A stretch of 64,000 nucleotides of DNA from Panopea generosa (lineage: Eukaryota; Mollusca; Bivalvia; Adapedonta; Hiatellidae), in NCBI GenBank assembly GCA_029582155.1, contig CM055895.1, positions 48,756,057 through 48,820,056 of the forward strand, written 5' to 3'. The translations under genes were made by a program, and so were the position numbers. The notes under the pieces are model-generated. The model worked only from the letters and a program-made list of their open reading frames with translations, had not been told where the DNA came from and ran no database searches. This document shows, one piece after another, positions 36,766 to 48,700 of the stretch; the first letter of the stretch is position 1; each line of letters opens with the position of its first letter.

Positions 36766-39700
36766 TATTTACCATAATGAATATAATATACTAGCTACAA
36801 TAATGATTATAAAGTACTAGTTACCATAATGATTATAATATACTAGCTACCATGATGATTATAATATACTATCTACCATGATTGCTATAATATACTAGCT
36901 ACCATGATGATTATAAAATACTAGTTACCATAATGGTTATAAAGTACTAGTTTCCATAGTGATTATAATATACTAGCTACCATAATGATTATAATAAACT
37001 AGCTACCATGATGATTATAAAGTACTAGCTATAATAATGATTATAAAGTACTAGTTACCATAATGATTATAAAGTACTAGTTACCATAATGATTATAATA
37101 TACTAGCTACCATAATGGTTTTAAAGTACTATTTACCATAATGAATATAATATACTAGCTACAATAATGATTATAAAGAACTAGTTACCATAATGATTAT
37201 AATATACTAGCTACCATGATGATTATAATATACTATCTACCATGATTGCTATAATATACTAGCTACCATGATGATTATAAAATACTAGTTACCATAATGG
37301 TTATAAAATACTAGTTTCCATAGTGATTATAATATACTAGCTACCATAATGATTATAATAAACTAGCTACCATGATGATTATAAAGTACTAGCTACAATA
37401 ATGATTATAAAGTACTAGTTACCATAATGATTATAGTATTCTAGCTACCATGGTGATTTTAATATACTGGCTACCATGATTATTATAATATACCAGCTAC
37501 CATAATGATGATAATATACTAGCTACCAAAATGAATATAGTATACTAGCTACAATAATGATTATGATATACTAGCTACCATAATGATCATAATCCGTTAC
37601 CTACAATATTGATAATAATACATTAGGTACCATATTGATAATAATATACTAGCTACCATATTGATTATACTATACTAGCAACCATATTGATTATAATATA
37701 TTAGCTACAATGATAATTATTAAATACTAGTTACTATAATGTTTATAATATTTAGCTACCTTAATGATTATAAAGTAATAGTTACCATAATGGTTATAAA
37801 GTATTAGTTACCATTTTGATAATAATATACTAGCTACCATAATGATTATAATATACTAGCAACCATAATGGTCATAAAATATTAGTTACCATTATGTTTA
37901 TAATATACTAGCTACCATAATGATTATAAAGAACTAGTTACCATAATGGTTATAAAGTATTAGTTACCATAATGATTATGATATACTAGCTACCATAATG
38001 ATTATATTATACTAGCTACCATAATGGTTATAAAGTAGTAGTTGCCATAATGATTATAATATACTAGCTACCATAATGATTATAAAGTACTAGTTGCCAT
38101 AATGGTTATAAAGTACTAGTTACCATAATGATTATAAAGTATTAGTTACCATTTTGATAATAATATACTAGCTACCATAATGATTATAATATACTAGCAA
38201 CCATAATGGTCATAAAATACTAGTTACCATTATGTTTATAATATACTAGCTACCATAATGATTATAAAGAACTAGTTACCATAATGGTTATAAAGTATTA
38301 GTTACCATAATTATTATGATATACTAGCTACCATAATGATTATATTATACTAGCTACCATATTGATAAAAATATACTAGCTACCATAATGATTATAAAGT
38401 ACTAGTTGCCATAATGGTTATAAAGTACTAGTTACCATAATGATTATAAAGTATTAGTTACCATTTTGATAATAATATACTAGCTACCATAATGATTATA
38501 ATATACTAGCAACCATAATGGTCATAAAATACTAGTTACCATTATGTTTATAATATACTAGCTACCATAATGATTATAAAGTACTAGTTGCCATAATGGT
38601 TATAAAGTAGTAGTTACCATAATGATTATAATATACTAGCTACCATGATGATTATAATATACTAGCTAACATAATGGTTATAACATATAAGCTACCAAAT
38701 GATTATAATATACTAGCTACCATGATGATTTTAATATACTAGCTACCATAATGGTTATAACATATATGCTACCAAAATGCTTATAATATACTAGCTACCA
38801 TGATGATTATAATATACTAACTAACATAATGATTATAAAGAACTAGTTACCATAATGGTTAAAAAGTACTTGTTACAATAATGATTATAATATACTAGCT
38901 AACATAATGATTATAAAGTACTAGTTATCATAATGATAATAATATACTAGCTACCATAGTAATAATAATATACTAGCTACCATAATGGTTATAAAGTTCT
39001 AGTTACCATAATGATTATAATATACTAGCTACCATAATGATAATAACATATTAGCTACTATGATGATTGTAAAGTACTAGCTACCATAATGATTATAAAG
39101 TACTAGTTACCATAATGATTATAATATACTAGCTACCATTGAATTATAATATACTAGCTACCATGATGCTTATAATATACTAGCTACCATAATGATAATA
39201 ATATACTAGCTACAATAATGCTAATAATATACTAGCAACCATAATAGTTATAAAATACTAGTTACCATCATGGTTATAAAGTACTTGTTATCATAATGAT
39301 TATAATATATTAGCTACCATGATGATTGTAAAGTAGAATTTACCATAATGATTATAATAAACTAGCTTCCATAATGGTAATAAAGTACTAGTTACCATAA
39401 TGATTATAATATATTAGCTACCATGATGATTGTAAAGTAGAATTTACCATAATGATTATAATATACGAGCTACCATGATGCCTATAATATACTAGCTACC
39501 ATAATGATAATAATATACTACCTACAATAATGATAATAATATACTAGCAACAATAATGATTATGATATACTAGCTATAATATACTAGCTACCAAAATGAT
39601 TATAATACATTAGCTACCATAATGATTATAATATACTAGTTACCATAATGATTGTAATATACTAGTTACCATAATGATTGTAATATACTAGCTACCATAA

Positions 39701-41265
39701 TGATTGTAATATACTAGTTACCATAATGATTATAATATACTAGTTACCATAATGATTGTAATAAAATAGTTACCATAATGATTGTTATATTCTAGGTTCC
39801 ATAATGATTATAAAGTAATAGTTACCATAATGGCTATAAAGTATTAGTTACCATAATGATTATAATATACGTGCTACCATAATGATTATAATATCCTAGC
39901 AACCATAATGGTTATAAAATTCTAGTTACTATTATGATTATAATATACTGACTACTATAATGATTATAATGTACTTGTAACCATAATGGTTGTAAAGTAT
40001 TAGTTACCATTATGATTATAATATACTACCTACCATAATGATTATAATATACTATCTACCATAATGGTAATAAAGTACTAGTTACCATAATGATAATAAT
40101 ATACTAGCTACCATAATGATAATAATATACAAGCTACCATAATAGTTATAAAGTACTATTTACCACAATGATTATTATATACAAGCTACCAGAATGACAA
40201 AAATATACTAGCTACCATAATGATTATAATATACTAGCTACCTTGATGATTATAATATACTAGCAACAGTAATGATTATAAAGTACTAGTTACCATAATG
40301 ATTATAATATACTAGCTACCTTGATGATTATAATATACTAGCTAACATAATTATTATAAAATACTAATAACCATAATGGTTATAAAGTACTAGTTATCAT
40401 AATTATTATAATAAACTAGCTACCATAATGGTTATAAAGTACTAGTTTCCATAATGATTATAATATACTAGCTACCATGATGATTATAACATATTAGCTA
40501 CCATGATGATTGTAAAGTACTAGATTCAATAATTATTATAAAGTACTTTTTACCATAATGATTATAATATACTAGCTACCATGATGATTATAATATATAA
40601 GCTACCATGATGGTTATAATATACTAGCTACCATAATGATAATAATATACACGCTACCATAATGATAATAATTTACTAGCTACCATAATGATTATAATAT
40701 ACTAGCTATAATATACTAGCTACCAAAATGATTATAATACATTAGCTACCATATTGATCATAATACATTAGCTACCATATTGATCATAATACATTAGCTA
40801 CCATAATGATTATAATATACTAGCTACCATATTGATCATAATACATTAGCTACCATATTGATCATAATACATTAGCTACCATATTGATCATAATACACAT
40901 AATACATTAGCTACCATAATGATTATAATATACTAGCTACCATAATGATAATAATATACTAGCTATCATATTGATTATAATACATTAGTTACTATAATGA
41001 TTATAATATACTAGCTACCATAATGATTATAATATACTAGCTACTATAATGGTTATAAAGTACTGGTTACCATAATGATTATAATATACTAGCTACTATA
41101 ATGGTTTTAAAGTACTATTTACCATAATGATTATAATATACTAGCTACTATAATGGTTATAAAGTACTGGTTACCATAATGATTATAATGTACTAGCTAC
41201 CATTATGATAATAGTATACTAGCTACTATAATAATTATAAAGTACCAGCTACCACAATGAAAATT
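35723..41265 (+). repeat. Long 26-bp minisatellite 2 (ctagctaccataatgattataatata), ~5.5 kb
   Basis: More than 200 units with internal block duplications; for example the run at 36740-37010 recurs at 37100-37370, and that at 37800-38000 at 38150-38340. The right end (40556-41265) is the reverse complement of 32345-33055. No open gene is present. Confidence 0.95.
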
Positions 41266-43426
41266 AAACACTTGCCATAATAATAACGATGACCTCATTA
41301 GTCCTATTTATAAAAGCTACATTTATATCTTACCGGAAAACTTACAATCAAATATCCAAAATCAAGTCAATGGCTAAACATGTAATAGATCGTATCTCCA
41401 ACATGTTTTGGTATTGTGATTCGTTTGTTTTCGTTCATTCTATTGTTCAATTGGTGTTGAAACCTTTCGTTTTATTTTAATTTTTTTAATAGCTTGAAAA
41501 TCCATTTACAGCACAAACACAAAATGTTTACAAAACAACCAGGGTGGTTGTAAATGGGAGTCAATATTACATAAAGCTTATGGGTAAACATTATTTATAT
41601 AACAAAAACATATTTTATGAATATCAACTCAACTCAGTTTTATAAGGCAATCAGCTGCAAAAATGCTATTGGCCTTTACAAAACCAGTTATGTGAAAATA
41701 TGTCTGATAATAGTAGATAATATTGCGTCATTTACAAAGAATTTACATTATTAATGAAATTCATATTGTGTATGTGCATATGTTTGGCAATGAAATATAT
41801 AAAACATCCATCATACTAATGTATAAACATAATCAAATCTTAAGTGACAGTACTATAATCGAATTTCTCAGAGATATTAGACATACTCTATCTTATAAAC
41901 AACGATGCCATACTATCTAATACGTCTTCTAAGGAAAGTGACATTTATCTAGGGCAATGTGTTAATTCGAAATTTAGTTGACCGTGACTGTATTCTTGAA
42001 TTAGACATGGAACAAAGTTTCATAACCTCGGACCTTCCAGTTCGTAGCAAATCCACCATGGGGAACTTAGCCCTAATTTTATCACATACAACATACGACA
42101 GAATGCACATGTGTATAGTTAGAACATACACATTTGGTCAGATAAATATATATATAGGAAAGACACAGCATTGATGTTCTAAATGACTTATCGTAGAAAA
42201 ACGGCACAGAAAGAAAATACGTATTAAGGCTTAAATGAAATTCTTTTTAGGTTTCAGTGGTAACTCGCCATCACTTAGTCCACAGCATTGCATCACTTGT
42301 GTCTTTTTTATATATTATCTTTATCTGAACATTTCTGCGTTTAAAATCATACTCATGTAACCTCCACTGGAATGTTTACGGATCCCTACGAAACTGGTAT
42401 AACCCGAGCCCGACGAAACGTTGTACCAGTCGGCAATAGAGGAACCTTTAAGAGCTAATTTATTATTGTGATTACAAGTGACAAATACTTTCATTCACTT
42501 GAAACCATAGGACAGTACAGTAGAGTTAAACCTTTCTTAAACAGCCAGTAAAGAGAAATAGCATATATGGGCTTTTAAGATAGATTGTTGCTTAATACAG
42601 GTTAGTTTGTCGTGAACTGAAAGAAATTGGAAATAAAAATGTGGCTGCTGAAGACAAATGGCTGTTTAAGGAGGAATAACTGTATGTTTCATTATCTGAT
42701 GGTACATAGCGTGTACCTCTCTCTACATAGTACACGCGTCATTGTAATATAAGCAATGACGAAGACACCCATTTATTAAACGATATTTGCTGTTGTTTAC
42801 AGATTCAAACATTTTTATACAGTTTTTTTCTGTACACGTTTAATTCGCTTTAAGTACAATGTTAAAACAAATAACAAGTACATACATACATACAAGCTAT
42901 CAGCACGTACTTTATTGCTATTTAGCTATACTATGTTATACGTCTGTACGTATGTTCTATTTATAGTTATAGTCGGAGATACCTTTAATTCACTTCAATT
43001 CATTTCAATTCAATTTTATTGGCAAACTATCAGCAAACATATGCCTTTGGTCATTTACAATATTTTAAATTATTAATAATACCCTTTGTTTGTTCAGTCG
43101 TCATGTTTGTGTAATTCTGAAAACGGATATCCAATCTATTTAAATAAAACAGAAGATATAAATACACATTGAACAATAGAAACAAAAAACGGTAAGACAC
43201 GCTCACATAGACAAAAAATGTTATAATATTAAAGCGAACATATTTAAACAGTGACTTTTTAGAGGAAAAAAATTGGTAAGATATATATTTGTGTTTTATA
43301 TTGAGTATCGTATTTAGTATTTAAAAATCATTATCATATTGGTATCTTATAATTTATAATAGTATGTACGCATATCCGTCGATCTGTTCTTCCACCTGTG
43401 TCCGTTCATCCAACCGTCCGTACATC
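40556..43426. repeat. Large inverted repeat, right arm
   Basis: Pairs with 30199-33055. Short frames such as 41289-41480 (plus) and 41959-42174 (plus) have mirror copies in the left arm (32328-32131 and 31652-31437, minus). No family is recognised and their preservation is explained by recent duplication. Confidence 0.9.
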
Positions 43427-43432
43427 CGTTCG

Positions 43433-45040
43433 GTACAGACAAATCATGACTATATTATAGGATATTAAATTCTTTTTTTCCCTGTTTTTTATGCATGTGT
43501 AAAGAATGTCGAATCACGCACAAATAAAATAAAGTCCGAAGTAATTTATGTCAGATTATAAATCTTAAGATTCCAATCCTGATGATTATATTTAATTTGA
43601 GACTCCTCAAGTGAATGAATGAACAAAAAAAACAAAAATAACTATCCGCTGCAAAGTAAACGCGTAAGAATACATCACTTCTGTCCTGGTTGACATCGCA
43701 TTCTCTAGCTCTAAGATCGTAACGACTACTATTTCCATTATCGGATGAACTCTGTAACATAGTTGGTTTATTGTAAAATGACGAAATATTTTGAAGTAAA
43801 AAAAATAAACACCCGCTTTTTATCTCTCGATTTGGACAAATGAAAAATCAGTAACTCCAGGAAATACCCACACAGTGTAGACGCTGACGTCATTGTTTAG
43901 TTTTTGTCAACACGATTGTTTTTAAAAATGTGTCATTATTTACGAAGGCCATATAAATCCACGCTGGTTGATGGATAATCCGAATTTGGAACGATCGTTT
44001 GCTTCTGAACTTGAACTACATGTACATGTTTTTATTTCATTTTTCTTGTTTAATAAATTGGTCTGTGGAAATTTTTGTCAACGGCTAGCATTCACGTTCG
44101 GTAAACATTGTGTTCAATTGTACAAAAAACATCTCAAATCTGAACATGTTGTGACCTAATTCATTGTTTCTGGTCTGATTGTGGCGCCCGGTTAAATTGC
44201 TTGACCCAAAAAATCTATAAAACAATAAACCGAATAAAACAGCTAGACTAAAGACTAGAGCTAACATTGGTTTTTGTTGTATTTTATTATTAAAATAAAC
44301 GAGGAACCGTTGTGCACGTCATTTAAGTTCGTATATTGTTAAACCGACCATCAAAATGTCGATGCTTCTTTGTTTACGCAAGAAACGTAAAAGTAGTCCG
44401 GCTCCAGCGTTTTATCGAAAAATAAAAGTCTTTAAAAAATTGACGTTGTCCAATGAAATTCTTTAAATACATATATGATAATGAGATTGGAATTATCTCT
44501 TTTTATTTAAGTCTCTCTTTGTTATTTTACTCTTCAATTTACCTACTGTTACCTCTTATATAATTGACATATTTACACAACTCGTCTTAACCAGACATTT
44601 ATTGTACCATGATTTTTAAACTGATTGTTATGCCGAGTCATTCCGGAAGTGGCTCAATCCTGGAAAATTACTCTTAAAGTCTTAAAGCGACAAAGGTACT
44701 GAATATTAATCCTTGTCTTCGTTTTGTCTAACCCTTCATTATAGTTTTTGCTGCTTTGGTTTAATCGAGTTCATCACTTGTTTCCTGTTCTATATTAATT
44801 TACCTGCGCATGTTAATGCTTTACTCGGTACATATGTGCATGCTACCGCATTTGAAATACAATGATCTGGCTATTTTTATTTACCCTGCCTCTTAATAAC
44901 CTTCTCCTGTATGTATGTATGTATTGTAAGTATTATGTAAATTCTGTTAGGTGATTATATGGCCAGACCCTTTTGGCTACTATCGTATATGATTTATATG
45001 CGCAATATATAAAGCAATATGTGTTTATATGACAATACAT
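43433..45040. other. Intergenic sequence left of gene B
   Basis: Unique-looking AT-rich DNA beyond the inverted-repeat arm. No gene, tRNA or clear element is recognised. It may contain the gene B promoter or noncoding first exon. Confidence 0.45.
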
Positions 45041-45041
45041 T

Positions 45042-45250
45042 GTCCTCCGAGGCTGAGTGGTCTCAAGATCACTTACATCTCACCGCTAAAGTCGTAGGCT
45101 TGAGTCGCGCTCGCACAGAAATGTTGTGTGATAAAGTTTGCCAGTTACTTGCAGAAGGACGGTGGTTCTACTCAGATTCATTCTGATGTCTTCTTCAGCA
45201 TATAAAACTGGGTATGCCATATGTAACCTGAAATGTGTTGAAAATGTCCA
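45042..45250 (+). mobile_element. tRNA-derived SINE-like element
   Basis: cctccgaggctgagtggtct resembles a Leu/Ser-type tRNA 5' half with A box, and taggcttgagtcgcgctc resembles a B box. The non-tRNA remainder ends in an A-rich tail (attaaataaaaag). Target-site duplications were not identified. Confidence 0.5.
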
Positions 45251-45679
45251 ATTAAATAAAAAGACAATGCAATTTGTTTAAACTAAACAGTTTGTTCTGT
45301 TACAGTAATTGTGTCCTTTAAATGACCATCCCTTAATTAACAACTATGACGTATCAACTTTCCCTGAAGCATCTGACTAATCATCGTGCTCAAATCACAT
45401 TGCTATGTAACGGACAAAGAGCTGGGTTCGTTCTACAGTCAAACATAGTACTCATACGATGTTCTTTTTTTATTGACGACTTTATATGTAAACAGTATTA
45501 ACTTTATCAACTGGTATAGTGGACATTAACAAATGTATCTCAAATTTTGATGAGTTTTCGGATGAAGTTCATAAAACGCATATACAGTTTAGTCAGCTAT
45601 GCATAAAGTACTTATTTGATATTCTTTTTTTGCATATACACGGCATTATTTTTACCAAATGCTTCAGTGAACATTAGCG

Positions 45680-45787
45680 ATGGGTTGCTCAGGTTCAACG
45701 ACTAAAGAACCAGAGAATATATGTGAAAAGAGCAAAGCATCAGATAACATAGCAGTCTTTCCAAAAGTGGATGATCATGCCAGAAAT
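45680..45787 (+). CDS. KY-like: Gene B exon 1 (MGC N-terminus)
   Basis: Thirty-six codons, MGCSGSTTKE to FPKVDDHARN, with donor GTAAGA at 45788 (phase 0). It is the unrepeated counterpart of exon C: both the bases before the ATG and the start of the intron are alike in the two loci. Confidence 0.85.
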
Positions 45788-48700
45788 GTAAGAACATATT
45801 ATTTTTCAATGACCCATGGAAATGTCGCTTAATACATTGCACTGCTCAGTGATGATAACCAAGATAGAGGAACTAGTTTGCATATTTATTATTTATAATA
45901 CAATAAATAAACAAAAAAGAAAATATTGTCAACCTAACAACATTAGCAACATCTTCGCAGGCTGCGTGTCAATACAATAAAGTTTGAACGTGGTTGCATC
46001 AGAGGCCATTGAAATCGTCCATAATCAATGGATAGGCTGTAATATATTTATATATTGTGCTGGTAATATATGTATATAATGTACTGTAATATATTATATA
46101 ATGTGCTGATAATATATGTATATAATGTGCTGGTAATATATGTATATAATGTGCTGATAATATATGTATATAATGTGCTGGTAGTATATGTATATAATGT
46201 GCTGTAATATGTGTATATAATGTGCTGTAATATATGTATATAATGTGCTGGTGATATATGTATATAATGTGCTAAAATCTATGTATATAATCAGCTGGTG
46301 ATATATCTATATAATGTGCTGGTAATATATGTATATAATATGCTGGTTATATATGTATAAAATGTGCTGTAATATATGTATATAATATGTTGGTAATATA
46401 TGTATATATTGTGCTGGTAATATATGTATATAATGTGCTGGTAATATATGTATATAATGTGCTGGTAATAAATGTATATAATATGTTTGTAATAAATGTA
46501 TATAATGTGATGGTAATATATGTATATAATGTGATGGTAATATATGTATATAATATGTTTGTAATATATGTATATAATGTGCTGGTAATATATGTATATA
46601 ATGTGCTGTAATATATGTATATAATATGTTGGTAATATATGTATATAATGTGCTGGTAATATATGTATATAATATGCTGATAATATATGTATATAATGTG
46701 CTGTAATATATGTATATAATATGTTGGTAATATATGTATATATTGTGCTGGTAATATATGTATATAATGTGCTGTTATATATGTATATTATATGCTGGTA
46801 ATATATGTATATAATTTATTGGTAATATATGTATATACTATGCTGTAATATATGTCTATAATGTGCTGTAACATATGTATATAATGTGCTGTTATATAGT
46901 ATATAATATGTTGTAATATATGTTTATAATGTGTTGTAATATATGTCTATTATGTGCTGTAATATATGTATTTAATGTGCTGTAATATATGTATATTATG
47001 TGCTGTAACATATGTAAATAATGTGCTGTAATATATGTATATAATGTGCTGTAATATATGCATATAATGTGCTGTAATAAATATATATAATGTGCTGTAA
47101 TTTATGTAAATAATGTGCTCTAATATATGTTTATAATGTGCTGTAATACATGTAAATAATGTGCTGTAATATATGTATATAATGTGCTGAAATATAATAT
47201 GTAATATGTTGTAATATATGTATATAATGTGCTGATGATATATGTAAATAATATGCTGTAATATATGTCTATTATGTGCTGTAATATATGTATAAAATTT
47301 GCTAGTAATATATGTATAAAATTTGCTGGTAAGATATATATATAATATACTGAAATATATGTATATAATGTGCTGTATTATATGTATATAATGTGCTGTA
47401 ATATACGTATATAATGCGTTTTGTTTATTTTATAGGCACCGGAGTCGGTTGGGTGCTCAGCTGAAAGTTTAATAGGCTATCTGTCAACGGTCGCAACAGA
47501 GCCCGTTTTACTTGTGAGGGCATTTTACGTTTGGATAACAAATCATATATGGTATATAACATATTATACGTTGCTATACAATATTCAAATAAAATTTTAA
47601 GGTAGAAACAGTTTGTATCACGTATATATACACACATGACGGACTAATGGTGGATGAGATAACTTGACGTACTACTGTGTATTGTATTTTAGCTCGTTTA
47701 TAAAAGCTCTCGGGTCCGTTTATTGGGTAGAACCAGTACCGAGTTTTGTTGTTTGAGGGACCATAAGGCCGATACTGGGAACAAACCTGTAACATTTTAC
47801 GCGAGAGTCTATTCTCTTTAAATTTTGACTGAATACCCACCCGCTTAAAAATTTTAAAACATTTAGACATTTTAGCAAAATATATTATTTTTGTGTGTTT
47901 TATTATTTTGTCCATGTTTGTGTTTTTATATCAAGGTTTGATGCAGATGGATACTTTGAACGATCTGGGACATCTTCTGGAGACCCGGAATCAGTTCTGA
48001 AAACCGGAAAGGCTGTAAGTGAAGGATATGCAAATTTGATGGAAGCGCTGTGCAGGTATAATATAAATTTATAATGAATATGGAATATTCCATTTGCATT
48101 TTGTCGTTTGAATATTTTTGTGTATCATATAAGCTCGTAAACTCACTCACTCACTCACTCACTCACTCACTCACTCACTCACTCACTCACTCACTCACTC
48201 ACTCACTCACTCACTCACTCACTCACTCACTCACTCACTCACTCACTCACTCACTCACTCACTCACTCACTTTATGGATATGTCTATGTCCTTAAGCAAG
48301 ACACTTTAAGGAATTATATAGTGTCATTGAGCAAGACACTTTATAGAAATATGTATTGTGCTTGAGCAAGACACTTTATGGACAAGTGTAATATCCTTGT
48401 GCAAGATACTTCATGTTCGTATGCAGTGTCCTTCAGCAAGACATTTTATTGAAATATGTAGTGTCTTTGAGCGAGATACTTTATGGACAAGTGTAATGTC
48501 AAGACACTTTATGAAAAAATGTGTTGTCCTTGAGCAAAACATTTTATACACAAGTGTAATGTCCTTGTGCAAGATACTTCATGGACACATACAGTGTTCT
48601 TGAGCAAGACATTTTATGGAAATATGTAGTGTCCTTGAGCAAGATACTTTATGGACAATTGTAATGTCTTTGTGCAAGATACTTTGTGGACACTTTATGG

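Noticed and set aside
22706-41265. CRISPR-like appearance of regularly spaced repeats
   Set aside because: Repeats are contiguous with no unique spacers, in eukaryotic DNA; these are minisatellites.
31437-42174. Small frames preserved in both inverted-repeat arms (31437-31652 / 41959-42174 and 32131-32328 / 41289-41480)
   Set aside because: Preservation follows from recent duplication of the arms. Differences include non-conservative changes and no family is recognised.
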